NCBI RefSeq assembly: GCF_030848805.1
Contig: NC_092367.1
Span: 6,417,019 to 6,481,018, forward strand
DNA length: 64,000 bases
Source: Temnothorax longispinosus
Lineage: Eukaryota; Arthropoda; Insecta; Hymenoptera; Formicidae
Reading direction: 5' to 3'
Positions within the stretch are counted from its first letter, which is position 1. Every line of letters begins with the position of its first letter. Below the pieces are notes generated by a model. It was not told where the DNA came from. It did not search any database and saw nothing but the letters and a program-made list of their open reading frames with translations. A program made the position numbers and the translations under genes. Of the stretch, positions 12,301 to 27,400 are shown piece after piece.

Positions 12301-15300
12301 ATATAATTCAAACCGAAATCATTATTATTATTATTATTATTAATAAACTTATTACTATTATTAATAAGTTGTAAACTAACTTTTTGTGCACTATTTCCTC
12401 TAAATATGAGACTTGACGAACAAAACATCCACAGAAACAAAGTTCCATGTCTCGTAATTTTTATTCTATTAATAAATCGAAATTTAAATACTAAAAACCG
12501 AAGAAAAAGAAAGTTATATTATCAAAGAGAAAAGTCTCAGAAGCCCTATTCAAAATATTGCATTTTTTATTTTATGATATGGATAATTTTTATCAAATTT
12601 ATATAAAGGCTCGTCTTTAAAATTCCCTTCGGTGGCAGTTACCTAAGTCATGAAACATCCCGTACATAAATACAATAAAAAGTACTTGACTCGAACCAAT
12701 TATCCGTTATTAGAGATAGAGTTAGCTGAACTAATCTCCACAGCCGGCACAGAAGCACGGATGTTTGCTGTTTCAGCTAGATAGTAAGAGAAACGTAACT
12801 CTCTGAACACAGTAGCATTGATCGAGGGTCGCTATGACACTTTCTGTACAAAGGAGAGAGCACACCGGCAACGCCAAGGTAAACTAGGTCTTCATGGTAG
12901 GAGAAGCAGAGATCCTCTTCATCGTGTCCGCGATCGCCGCAAACCGCCGCCCTATTCGTTGCGCTCTTTCCGATCGCACGCTCCGCAAGCATTGCAGTCT
13001 TTTTATTTACCTTGGGTTCCCATCATGTTACCCACCACGGAATTCCAGCGGCGATTTAAGAACCAACTAACATCAACTAGCCAACTAATCGAAAATATTT
13101 CGAACTTAATGAAAAATGCAACTCCAAACTGATTGGTCTCTGCACGCGTCTAATTTATATAAATTTCTAAACGATCAATTTTTGTAAATAATTTCTGATT
13201 ATTCTCACTCATAAAAAGAAAAAATGTGATATGCTGCAAATATTTACAGAACTTCTGTATCAAATAAACGGAATTAAAAAGAGAACAATAATACGGGAGG
13301 AAAGTTTCTTGAAGTGGATTAAAAAAAATCTTTATAACAAACGGAGTATACTTTATAGAACAATATTTCGAGTGTTTCCAGGAACTTATGGATACGTGTA
13401 TTTCAAATAAAGTACAAGTGAGACAATCGGAGAAGAAAAGAGCAACGCGGATTTTTCTGCCGGCCATATAAGAAATTTCTGTGCCACGATACACTGAAAC
13501 TTCACGCCAGTTTTTACCAGTTTCACAGACGTAAAGTTTTTTTTACGTCTCCGCATAATAGTACTTTATAAAATATTACAAAAATTTGCAAGCCTGGGTA
13601 GCGAACCAATGGTATACTTTAGGGAATTATTGAAATAACTTTTGTCTCCTCTAGAGAGCTCGCCGCGAAAAGAAATACGCGATTAAAGTCACGCTAATAA
13701 ATTTAAAGATGGAAATATCCGCCCAACGATAGCGATACGCTTTTATTAATGTGAAGTAAAATTGTGGAAATTCTAATGAATAAGTTATAAATAATCGCGA
13801 TGTCTTATCGCGGCAAAATTATTCGGATAGAAATCGGTTTTCTGATATTGTGGCGCGTAATCGGACTTTTGCATTAAAGCACTCTGCAGGAAATCCTATT
13901 AATTAAATGAATGTAAGTGTGATAGTGAATAACTTTTTGTATGCATATATTTTAATTGTATATATCGAGCTTGTGCGTGTGGCAGATAAATGTAAATTCT
14001 TCCTTCCTGAATATGCAATGTTTCAAAAGCTCGCTCACGCCAACAACCGTTATTTTCTACCATACTTTTTGGGAATGATTGACGAGTTTAAGCGGCGGGA
14101 CTCTGAAAAATAATTAGCTGCTCTAATTGACTCCATTATTTACGTGGAAATAACCTAGCCACCCCCCCGACGTAAAAATTCGAATTACAATGACGGCCTC
14201 GAAAGCGGGAATATCACATAAGCACGCGTAGACGTTCGCACACATTCGCACGCGGTAGTGGTTGCTAAGGTTGCTCGACTGCTGGAATAATTGAAATTGA
14301 TCGTTGTGGAAATGCCTCTTCTATATCCTTCCGTTTCGCCCGTTCTCTCTCCGCAGTCCTTTTAACTAACGCGTCCGAGAACTATAGGTATATAAATAAT
14401 GCTCTGCTAATTTTTAAAAGGTTTAAAGCTCTGTGATTAATGCGCGTGGCCTCGCACTAATAGTGCTGTTAAAATATTTATTTCTCTCAGGAAACTTTTC
14501 TGCCATCTTTCATTTACTGCAACGTCACCACCGTTAATATTGTTAGTATTAACAATATTATAATATATCATTTCTACAATACGATATATAAATCTCTTTA
14601 AATATTAACAAAACGAAATAGATATACACAATATCCAGTTAAACACTCGGTTAAAATTAAAAAAATCTACACTTTTCTGCAAGAACATTCATCATGTCTG
14701 AACAAGTAGCACGAGTTTCCCAGAATTCTATTAATGGATTACCATTACTGTAAAAGAGAGTACGTCGTAACGACCGTTTCAACAATTCCACACATGCCAG
14801 TAATTCAAATGGCGACCACGTTTACAACGGTGATCCCGCTAACCACAGATTTACTGTCACGTACATGGTTTTATCGGATAGAGTGCTCGATACACTTTAT
14901 GCTTTTGACCTTTGTTGTAATACGTACATCGGTATATTCATGTTCTTTATTGCATTTTTAAAATGCGGCGTAAATTATTACTACGGATTAGCTACTGCTG
15001 TTTTGGAATATTAATAGCTGTGTGCACATATTGTTAAGGCAAATAACGCTTGAAATTCAGAAGAAAACAATTATAATTATTATTGTTCAATTTGAGTAGA
15101 TCAGCGTCAAGATAATAAAACGTCACGTACATTACAAATTGCGGTTTAAACTGGACAATTTCTGAATATTTCTGAATTGCACGTGATGTTGAAATAAATA
15201 TCGCGTGCGCCGTACCATTTTCGTTAAAAATATATATTCAGATTTAAACACGAAGAGTAAGAAAAATTTCCTGATATAAATAAACGTTGCCAGCGCTATC

Positions 15301-18300
15301 AGGATAATTTCACGCCTTCGGATCGAGCTGAGATTTGATCCGGCATTTTTTCTGCAGCAAATGTAACTGCCGTCTGTTAAATTGCGGCAAGCCACGAAAA
15401 ATACGCACGGTCAATCGATTTATTCCCTCATATATTTCAGGATTACGAAAGTCCGAGGTCGGAATCTCCAGGAATATTTACGACCTGACCTGCCCAACGA
15501 TACATCAAGTGATAAAACCAAGCGAATCGACTTTTTTTTTAATATCGAGCACCGAAGAGTAACACAAATAAAGATTGCGCCAAATCCCGAAATGATGCAC
15601 GTGACATACGCACTTGCATGTATGAAGCAAAACCAACAATAAAATAAAAAAAATTTATATATATATCAATTCGCATTTGCAAAATTGTACATAAAATTTT
15701 ATATTAAAGCATATTTTAATTTGCATTTCTATTAATACTTTAAGTTATTTTACTATGCCGAGTATAGTAGACTTGTATAGGAATTTATTAATTAATATGT
15801 AGCGCTTGTAAAATTTAATTCTCTTCATAAAAGAGATTATAAATAAATATATTATAGATATCACATCGCTTTGTAGAAAATATGCAGTATTTTGCGAAAA
15901 AGAATAAGAATGTAAATAATATGATAATCACCGTTTCGGGCTTATAATATTTGCAGAGAACTTGTGATTATTGCCTTAATCGCGGAATTCTCGAAATGAC
16001 TATTCTCGTACGTCCGAAGTACTTTCCCGATTTAAGTACCCAGGATTATGTGAATGGTTTTACTGCGGTTATAACCCTTATATTTCAGACTCGAACATGA
16101 AGAAGAAATAAAATTCGGAATCGCAGAAAATTCAATTACCGCCGAAAGATGTTTGTAGAGATAATACATTAATTCTTAACTGATTACATAATTATACGTA
16201 ATTCAATTAAAGAAATATTAGATTAAGTTTATTCATTCGGCAAATTATTATTCCTCAGATATTTTTTGGCTTAATATTCATCCCACTTTATACCTCTTTC
16301 TATTGAATACTTTCTATTGAATAGAACTGCGTTTGTTTCTTTCAACAGTTGCTAAATGAAAATGACGAGTGTTCCACAAACAGAATGTTAAAAACTCAAG
16401 ATTGGTCGCACGTTTCACAAATTTCACAGATCGCGTTTAGCGTAAATTTAATTGACGTTGGACCTTCCCTCACGATTGGAGCTGATTATTAATTACTCTG
16501 TCCCGCCATTTGCAGAATGGCAAAACAAAATAAAAATTATCGGAGGATGGAGAAGCAGAGCTGGTGAAGGATACTAATTTTCGTCAGCAAACGGTTTCTC
16601 GCTTAACTACGCAAAGGGGAAAAAATGGGATGTGCTGAAAATTAATTGGTTATAGCTATCAAAAGAAGCGGGAAAAATCACAGAAACAAACATTCATAGA
16701 AGATATCTAAATAAAAGAATAATTGGTCTGCTATAAGCTATAAGTATAATATATCTGCCAGATTTATACAAAATGTATAATATTCACATATTTTCTACCA
16801 TGTTTATATATAATATACATACAACAGACTGATCATTCTTAAGATATATTCGTTATTGTTATAAAGTTGCTGCCAAAGAAAGGTACTTAACTACAGTTTG
16901 CAAAAAATTTCTGGTGTGTTAAATAATTTAAAAAAGAAGAGGTCTAGCAGATGAAAACGATTCGCTTCTTTGACGAAGGGTTTGGTACGTAATATGAAGA
17001 TGAGAGAAACGCAATATTAAATCTTCTTATCTGATCATTCTTTGACGTGGGAGGATTTGCGTTCGTTTCTGAACTAAAGAAGTAGGAAATGTTATTTGTT
17101 ACTAGAATCTATATTGCGTGAAGATATTACTCGCTCGCGCATCCCTCGCGACAAAAACGAGTCTGCCGAGGACGAGTATAAATTCGACGCAGACGCCGCG
17201 AAAACGGGCCACGGGAAGTAAGTAAAATATTCGTATATAAGTTATAAATACGACATCCACGGTACATTAGGTATAAGCTCTGGGAGATACAAACGTATTT
17301 CCTATAAATCATCGTGGAAAAATAAAACGTGGAAATGTCGAATGATGAGAGGTTTTTTGCGGCATTGTGACTCAACTACGGGGAAAACCGGAAATAGTTT
17401 TAATAAAAATATCGTTCCGAGATCGTAATTGAGATAGTAAAACACAATATTTTTGATAATTGTTTCATTTGATATTTGTAGAAATAGCAAACGTTATATA
17501 TTAAATAACAACATATCTCACATTCCCTTAATTAATTCGGAAATGTAATATTTATTTCTATTAAAACTTAGTAAATTTTTATGTAAAGCGGCCTTTATTA
17601 ATTTTTTATATACATATTTCTCGTCTCTTTTTCTGTGTTGTTTATTGTTTTGTTAAATTATACTTTGTTTACAGTACACTCGTGAAGAGACGTTCGTTAA
17701 TTTTTTCGGTTGTAAAAATCACGGTCTATCTTTTGTCTTCAGTTTTTGATGGAAATAAATTCTCTTCAAACTGTGTCTAACACTGTTCTTTTTGCTCTCT
17801 CTACTCGCCCTGCATCCAAACTCTTAGCTCACAATTTTAAAAACGAGATACGTAAGTATACGAATTGTTTATTTCACTCTATTTATTTATATCAGTGATA
17901 AATGTAATATAAAAACTATCGTTTTATTCCCACTTGGCAGAAATAATCATAAATCCAGAATTATTATTTCAAAACTTCGTTTAAACTCCTCACTGAAAGA
18001 TATTCTACATTTATTTCCATGTCACAATTATCCGGATTGGCTCCACGTACGTCCACATGCGCCATAAAAGTTTATAGTTTCTAAGCCACGAAGAATAGCC
18101 GTGGCAATGAAGAAATACGAGATAGAATCTTGTCAAGAAAAATTTTTCGTAACGGTCGCACTAACGGAAAGCCGCGAACCTTCATCCGAGACTTCGTAAC
18201 TCTCTCACGTCTCTATTTTAAGCCATCTCCGTGGCGGACGGTCTTTACGATTTCTCGAACCGCGGATCAGATGAAAGTAAAGCTCTGCAACAGTTTTGCA

Positions 18301-21300
18301 GCTTCTTCTTCATCCTCACTCAGCCGTTTCTTCGTCTGTCGTGCGATCTTGCCTTCGCGAGCACTTATCGATCCGGTCGTATAAAGGATTATGCAAATCA
18401 TAAGACCACATCGTTACCGAAGTTCCATCAATTTTAGTAGATCTCGTTGCTGGCATTTAACCCGTTGCGACAATTCGATTTTTTTGACGCGTACGGACGA
18501 CAGGACGACGCGGATGTAAAAATTTAATTAATATTTTGCGCGCTGTAGAGTGACAAATTTCAATTTGAAAGCGGCTCTTTGATTCTGCATTCGATTACGG
18601 AAAACCTTTAGAACGAAGCGCGGGGGTACGCGGACTGCACAAACAGCTATTGAAGAAAATGGCGGAGTGGCATATACTCGCAGAATTTTCAGAAAGATCC
18701 TTTGTCAAGGAGACCCCGGCACTGTTTGGTGCAAACATCCGCGAAAGGTGGGCGACATCAAAGGCAACACAGATAATTGGTTCGAGCTCTGCCAAAGCGG
18801 CACGGTGCGACAGGTGAAGATTGCGGGATTACGTAGGTGCAGCCCACAAACGCAATCACGAAGGAGAAATTTCGCTCTGGAAACTGCCGGTATCGTGTAC
18901 GTGTGTTTATTTATAGGATGTTGCTCTTAACTGACGCCGAGTATCTAATCCAGCCGGATTCCGAGTAGCGGCGGAGCGGTTACAAAGGATAACCGACGAC
19001 AAAAATCAATTTCTGCGATCACTCGAGCATTATCATATTAATTACCGCGTCTTTTCAACGAATAAATCGAGAAAGTCGATAACGGAAGTTTTCCTCACAA
19101 AAAAAGTTCTTTTTCGAACGTCATCAATTAAACTTTTTTAGCTTATATAGCTATTGAAGCTCCGAAGTATACGAACCCTTCGAGAAATACGGATATTCAA
19201 TAAATAAAGTGGTAAGTTATACAAAAAGTCCAAATCGTAATTAGCGTGATATGGATGATCAATATTGAACAATTATTTAAGATAAGAACTTAATTTTCAA
19301 TCCAATTCAGATAAAGATTTTTGTGTTGCGATCAAAGAAATCCGTTTAAAATGCAATTACAAACGTAAAATTAATATTCTTCGTTCGTACTTCACCGTTT
19401 CTATCGCGGAAGCCGTTTTCTCTCGCGCCCGATAAGGATTATCTAACCAAATCTACGCGAAACGAGTTTCTTTTTCTCGTTTCCATCCCCCTCGTCACTG
19501 AGTCACCATTTCGCCGCCAGACTTGACTTCTAACAGAACTCCCTAAGTCGCTCGTCCAATCTCGGAACTTCGGCGCCAATCCGACTTGCCTGTCCCCCAA
19601 AAACCGCAATAACATTTTTTACGTCCCTCTCTGCTTTTCCCCCTCTTCCTTTTAATTTACATACAATTTCGCAGTGGACTTGTCATGCTTTGTACAACCT
19701 CTTTTAGACCCCGAACGTATTCAAGGATCCCGATAAGTAACGCCGAAAGGAGTATTTGGGCTTACGTTCGCCAGGGTGATTTTCTCATAGAAGCAAAAAG
19801 GGGAGAGAAAAACGTAATAAGACAGTCGCCACACGTTTCTGGCTATATTTAATACTTCCTCGTATCCTCCGTTATTCTTTCTTAAACGTTTCTTTGAAAT
19901 AACCCGTCAAATTGTAATAAGAAATATTTCCTTCAGGAATAAAAGAATTTTATCCATTTATAGAAGAAATATTAACATCTAACAGCTTGTCAGATGCAGA
20001 ACGGTTGAAAGTCTGTCTTGGAAAAGGTGAAGTAGCTTCGAGTATTTGTAAGTCCTATAAACATTTAATGGAAAAGGATATAGTTATCGCTGGAATTTTA
20101 GATATAAAGGAAATTCGTGAAAAAAAGAACCTTCAAGTGATACACCGATACGCTTACTATGCAAATAATAATATTTTCGATGCACCAAACGCAATATCAC
20201 AGAATACTCCATGATCCCGTCGCAAACGGAGCGCGGGATGAAATTTTAGGAGAGACAACCGTGCGTCTGTGCCAGATTTCATCAGATTCTCTCTTTCTCT
20301 CTATATTCTACAAAAAGGGAGCCACGCTTTATTCGACCCGCCGCACGAAGATTATGGAGGATAGAAGCGGAAAGCAGACGTCTGCTTATTGACAGGTCGT
20401 CATTGATTTTCTGCCAAATCGGACGAATCACCGTTCGTCGGCTTAACGAGCTGCCCCGGTGACTTTCGCTGACATCTCTTCACGGTTCACAAAAGCGTCA
20501 TTTTCCTTCTTTTAGTGCCGTTTGCGAAAATCACCATTATTTTGATCCTTTGCAAGGCAGATAATAGAGAACGATTTGAGGAAGATAACTGAAATAAAAT
20601 TGTATCGCCAAAAAGATATAAGTGACCGAAATCTTTTCACAGAAAGAAAATCAGTTTCTCTGAATCCTATCAATTTTCCTAATATACTTTATGTACCATA
20701 TTAATCATTATACAATTTTAATTATCGTTGAATTGAAATAGAAATAGATCGTACAAGCGGATCGGCTTAAAATCTTGCAGTATAATGAAATTATTCCCGT
20801 GAGAAATGAGAGGAAAAGAGGAACACGTAAAGAAAGTGAAATTACTGTGCCAGGGATGCGCCTATCGGAGATTTCTTACTTTATGGATCAGGTCGCGTAC
20901 TTCCCGGAAATTTATTCCACGCAGTAAAACCGCCCTCGCTAAAGTCCCGCGCGATGGCAAGTATCCAAGATCGGAAAGTCATTATTCAGCCCATAAATTA
21001 ACATCGGCGGTCACTTACATGCGATGCATCGTGCTTCTCGAAGGAATTCTCGGCAGATAAGGCAATGATACTGCCCTGCTTATGAAAATATATGATCGCA
21101 TTATCCGATAGTTAATGATGAAGCTTTCCGGTGCAACGTCAGCTTTCTACATCGCGCTTATATACTCAACGTTGATATATAAATCAATAATACTGTAATA
21201 TCGTCTTGTATGTATATATCGTAAATACGTGTATAAACAAAATTATGTAAATATAATATGTATATATAATGTAATCAATCAAATTCTCAGATAAATACTA

Positions 21301-24300
21301 TTATATTAAAAAATGTTCACGATAAAAATTCTATTTTTTATGTGATTGATATTTAGCGTCATTTTTTAATGTAAAATAAGTTTAGTAGTCTGTACTAAAT
21401 ACTTGAAGCGAAAATATCGAGGGCGTTTGTCTAATAAAAATGGGACGAAACTCGTCATCTCTCGTATCGACTCGAACGATATTCCTCCGGGATATCATTA
21501 ACTGCGAAAATGTCTTTCAAAACTGATGTTAGTGGCAACCACGTTCGAAAGGAGTGCATTATCTTTTTGCAATGCAATTCCGTTTCAATATAGATCATCA
21601 AGGACGGTGCCCACACTGCCGTTTACCTATCTACCCTTAGCTTTTATTACGAGACGGTGGATCGTGATAAAAAAAAGCACGGAGCTGTTTCACTCTCGTA
21701 TCAGAACTTCATCCTCTCGCCGGCAACTCTCTCGCATTTACCGGAGTAGCATCGTACTGAGCAGATACGTATATAAATTTATCTCACGTCATTTCGCGCG
21801 AACGAGAACATAATTGTATCGTCGCGAAGTCGTTAAAACGTGCTTGCCGCGACCATTTCCTTTTGAGGCGCGGCTAATAATAAATGCGGTTTAAATAATA
21901 TCACGTGGTATTCTAACGGTTTCAATTAAAAGTGTTATGTATCCAGCAAACGGCTCTAACACCATCTGATGAACACGAAACCTAGCGCTCGCGTTCTCAA
22001 AGGTTTTATTTCAGCAAGTTAATCCGTGTTGCTTAAGAAACTAAGATATATGTATATGTCACAGAGAAATTTTATCTTTTCTATTCCTCCCATATTTTTT
22101 AAATTCTACATAATTTATTTGCATTAAGTAGATATTATTAATTATTAAATTTTGACAGTAAACTTTGATTTAAACACTGAAAATATTAAAAAATACGATA
22201 AATGCGAGATACTCTGTATGTAACAAAAAATGAAACGTGAAATGACTTGCACTTAAAAGAGATACATGAGCTTCAGACTGCGTATTTTTCAAAAAAGGCA
22301 GAAAAGCGTATAAAAATATAGCTGACCACATGTTATTGATTTCTGACCGTTTGTTGAGCTTTAAACTTGATTTACTAAAAAAAATGTTTTCTTTTTTTTA
22401 ATTAACTCATTCTTGCACAATACTGTCCAATCCATCTTTTCGAACAAAAATTTCTCTACGTTTCGGAAATAACTGGAATAATCTCGATAGCCTGCCGAGG
22501 TGCATCAATGGACCAGTGTCGATAACGAAAAATCGTCAGCAAATCGTTCCAGGCGGTAGTTTACGGTTTGCCAATTCGAAGGAGGATTAAGCTTTGCGCC
22601 AATTTGCATACATATAGTCGATCACTTAGAATGTCGCGATAAAACGTTTCAATTGCAAACCGTAAAAAAAAGAACGATAATTGGTTATCGAGTTCACTGA
22701 TTTTCGAGAACGCGGCCTATCTACGCGTCCCTCCCTGTCTCGTTTTCTTTTTTTTTTTTTCATCCCAATGCGTACACCTCATCATGAAATAAATAAATCC
22801 GACGCGGCGCATTCAGCACATAGCGTCAATCCGAATTCAATTTTCTGGCGGGCTCTCGCGAGGGAAGGAGTACCCGTAGGGGTGCGCAAAATGCTAAAAG
22901 GAATGGCTTTGGTAGCAGCGATAGTTCTATCCTACAGTCCCGAGCGAGTACACACGCTCGCAGAAAATTCATCTAGAAAAAGACACGCAGTACGAAGCTT
23001 ATGCTTGCAAATTTCATATCACTCTTTAAACTGAACAATTTTTCACGCGCTACTATTGTTCTCAAGATACATGTATAAAACTTTTCAGATAGAAAGACAG
23101 CAATGTATATGTCACGAATATAAATGCCAATACAAAAAAATAAAATAAAATGCGAGACAAACCAGACGCGCGGCTATATACGTTAATCGAAATACCGTAT
23201 CGTGGTAAACATTGTCCAGTGCCGCGTGGTCTAGAACTGAATGCAGATATTCCAATTTCCCAATTTTCCAATTTCACAATATTTCCTAGACCACGAAGAT
23301 TCAACGCAATGGGCTTTAGTATGCCTGCGTTGCGGGCGAGGCACGCGTGCAGTCGAGAAGACCAGCGATGAAACCGTCGTGGCCTGGCACGGTCTCTCGA
23401 ATTTCCGTGGCAATCGAATAACCCACCGCGAAATCCGTTAAGCAGTTATTAAAGCCCCGGGAGAACTTGCTCGTCTCGCGATGGGGCTTCCGCCCCCTGC
23501 AGAAATTTCAGTTATTTCTAGTAGGACACAAATCCGATTTATGAATATCCTGCCAGGAACGCTTAGAATGGCCGCTTCGGACGCAAGTTAAAAGCGCGTA
23601 CACGACGGAACGTCGGTGATCCTATTCATCGTAGCACGACCGCAGTAATTCTGTTTCGCGGAACATTACGTACGCATCAGCCCGGAGGAACATATTCAGC
23701 TTGTGGTTGCAGCATGCCGATTGAGAGAGGATAGGTACAGATACGGCGCACGAGAACTGCCAAATATGCGTAATTTATGAGATTTGCAATGGAGTTGTGG
23801 ATACTCCAAGAATCATGCTATTTCGATACGTCGAATAAACACCGATATAAGATTCCCAGCTCAAAGTGCACTCCTAGTCTTGTCGCAACTATTCGAGATA
23901 TTCATGTCACGAATTTACGCAGCACTATACGCATCGCACTCGAATATCCGATTTATTTTTTTGATAAACGCTAAGACGTTCACAAACAGAGGAAAGAAAC
24001 GAGTGATAGGGAATACGGAAGAAAAATCTGAAATCTCCCGGTGATAAAAGATACTATGCGTAAAATGTAACGGAGCGCGAGGAAATGTCTCTGGCAAGAA
24101 GAAAAGCCGGATAAAAGGATTCGTACAAACAATAAAACATAGAATCATGGAAAATACTTAACGAGCGCATAAAACGGGAACTCCGTCGTAGACGAACATG
24201 AAAGGCAAACAGTGCAAGGAGAAGGTGGGCCAGGGGTGGAGGGTAAAGCAAAGATGAGGAGGAGAGCTGGTTGTAAGAATAGGTGCAGGTAAAAGCCGAT

Positions 24301-24358
24301 AAATGAAATACGAAAGTAGAAACGGTAGAGAAAGTGAGACGCATCTGGTGCGTCGTGA
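9371..24358. other. long non-coding stretch, inferred timeout intron
   Basis: About 15 kb of AT-rich DNA with short isolated frames and no recognisable protein domain, RNA gene or intact mobile element. Small features only: an ATT microsatellite at 12,321, a short AATATTGTTA hairpin near 14,535, and a tandem CTTTCTATTGAATA pair near 16,300. Confidence 0.5.
12321..12342. repeat. (ATT)n microsatellite
   Basis: About seven ATT units in AT-rich intronic DNA. Confidence 0.85.
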
Positions 24359-24403
24359 AGCGAGAGAGAAAGAGAAAAAGAGAGAAAGAGAGAAAGAGAG
24401 AGA
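24359..24403. repeat. GA-rich microsatellite
   Basis: Imperfect GA/GAAA repeat. Long open frames across it on both strands are low-complexity artefacts. Confidence 0.85.
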
Positions 24404-27400
24404 TTCCGAGTGCGCACCGGAGTTACAATATAAATGATCCCGTCTGCACCCGCGCCCATCCCGTCGAGAGCTGGATCCCGGGCCAGCCTCCATCCCGGCC
24501 CATTTACATATCTGTATTATTCAAGCACGACTGTTATTCAATTTCTACGCAACTCGTAAATGCATTATTATTTAATCGAGTCGCACGCCGCCGGGCAGGG
24601 CTCGTCGTGCGACGCGTCGCACTGGCGTTCGTCGCACACAAAGGGTGTGTGAGATGGGAGCGAGACGCGGAAGCAAAATGTCAGTCAGCGATCTATGCAA
24701 TCTCCGTTAATTTATGTTTGCGACGATATCAATTATTAATGCGATTCACAATCCTCTTTTGCATTGTAAAGGAATTAATGTCAAATTCCAAATGCATTTA
24801 AAGATTCCAGTCATGTCACGATGATTTTTATGTTTCAAAACAAGTGTAAAGAAGACTTAACTACTTCTATTTCTATGTAAAAATTAACTCAAAATTTATA
24901 CTTTCAAATAACACAATTGATATATCGTTTTTATCTCAGGTTTCTATGATTATTAGATCTTTTACATTTTTCAATTTGTTACACACGCTTTTATATTTGT
25001 CTATATTTAAACAAAGTTTAAATTCCACTGTTAGTATCAATACAAACATTCAAATATTTTCGAATTCGCAAAAATCTCGTCTACGTTCATTGCTCTCACG
25101 CCGAATTTTTAACATTGATTTACATTCATGGTAAAAGTATAGCCGTTAACTGAAGCAATTTCATGGAATTTAACCTTCAATCGTAACTTCATTAACTGTC
25201 GCCGAGGGAGAGCTACCGTGGGGAGCTCACGTGGGGCTGAAGTGCCCTCGATGTACCCCCCTGCATATCATTTGTATAGCTATAACAGCTTCGAGATAGC
25301 GTCGAGAGTAACATTCGCCTTCTTGGTTATCTCTCTTTCTTTTTAACTGCTGATTCTCCCCACGATGGGTTTAGAGGCCGGAAGAAAGAGAAAAGCCAGC
25401 GGATATATTTCACATGAATATCTCCCAAGGTATGCTCGAACAAGAATGGTAAAGATAAAATATCTACCGCCAATGAAGAAAGGGAAAGGGAGAACGAGCG
25501 ACAGGGGAAGGCATGATGAAATGAATGAACTCGTTGAGTACCGCTTTTGCATATTAATGGCTATACGTCGTTAGGGAAGAGGCTATCGTATCGTCGACAC
25601 CGGGAAAAACGACAAAAAAGAAACATTAACGCGCCGCGGTTGACTCCTCGATACTGAAACACCGCTAAATGTCGAGCTGAAGCACCCTCTGAACGCTCCA
25701 CTCGATATCTGGGTGACGCTCAAGTACAAACGTTTGTATTTCTTCATAAGATAGTCATTCAAAGAATTCTTAAATTCGTGTATAAGATATTCACTTACAA
25801 TTAGACATTTATATTACACGAAGTGATAAAAAATGTAAATAGAGACTTGTTCGATAAAAATATATAAATATAATATTTAGCAATACAATCAATTTACGAT
25901 TACGTCTAAGATTTTTCTAAATATATATATATTTAAACACATTGAAAGTACTCAACAAATGCATTGCAATTTATAAAAGTAGCTTCTTTTAGCATCCAAC
26001 TTTTCTTCAAGATGAGTTACAGATTCTGTTGTACTGATTTCATAAAAGCTATGTTAGAGACATAAGATTTTGTGTAAAATCAACAAATTCAACAAGGGGG
26101 ATATTTTGTTGCTTGTTCCGAAATCGCACAAAGTAACACAGTGCATTGCAATTTGATTGAGGAAAGCGGACGTGAGCGATTCTGCCGGAATTACCTCAAG
26201 GACCGATGTCCGGAGAGAAGGAAGGACGCTACGAGAATGCAAACATATGGTAGCGATCGCTCGAGCAAGCACAGGATGTAAATTTCAGCTCTCGCTTTGC
26301 TTCAAATCCCTCGGAACGTCGTTTCGATCTGATTACTGTTCACCCGTGTCGCTATAGCAAAGTAAAAAGGATACCGCGATGCGAAAAAAAAGTAAAATAA
26401 TCAATCGAGCTTAGTGTGCTGTAAAGGATTCAGAGCTGTAGAGATTTATGGCTCTAAACGCCAATGCCGCTATTGTTCGTTAACTTCAATTTCTGCAATC
26501 GGTACGCAACCAACGCGAAGTGCAAGCTGATTGCGAATAATGCATATTTTCCGATAACATCTTCATTCTACCAAACGTAGAAGAGAAGAATCGTCAGAGG
26601 GTCGCTTCAGAAGTTGCGCGAAAAAGAATAAAACTCGGAACAAATGTTGGTAGTACATCTGTTGTTTACCCTGCGTCTTGTACTAAATAATTCTCTTTCG
26701 TTCCTATGGCTTCACACCGCTCGGAAGGAAGACGAAGTTTCCATCCCGATAAAAGTTCTTTCATACCTCTCGAAGCCACTTCTCCTCTTCCTCGACATAC
26801 AGCGCCGAGATCCGGCGCCTCCAATCTACGTATTTTAGGTACACGGTACTTTTCCAGGAAATGTCAGAGATGACTTTCTGCCGCATTACGGTAAATAAGG
26901 AAAGTTATTATGGCAGTACAAACTCGATGAGTGGGACTAGTGAAAAGATCTAGCCGGCGAATGTTCGGTATACTTGCGAAATATGGGAAATCACGTGAGC
27001 ATCCTCATCCTATTCGTACGCATTTTTGTAAGTGGAAAAAGATTTTACAGTAATATAATATTTGATCATAGAGATGTAAATAGAACGGCAACATTTATGT
27101 TTAAGTTCATTTTATAACGAGACTTTATATTAAAAATTAATTTCGCTATATAACATCGGGGATTCGTAAACAGGTACTGATACAACAAGAAAATTCAAAA
27201 TCCTTGATGAAATACGTTAGTTAACTAGACGTGTACAAATGGAATAGACACAAAGGAAGGATCGCTCGTACGACCGTAGCATGCAAATTTCGTCGCTGTG
27301 CTTCAAACGTTCCGCCAAGACTTTTCAATTCGACCTTCATTCATCAAACCTTCGACTTCGAGGAGAAAAGAACACATGGGCTGACTACACGCGAGCATCC

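Noticed and set aside
12777..13132. Overlapping frames on both strands that resemble an exon
   Set aside because: No acceptor/donor pair fits and no recognised motif was found.
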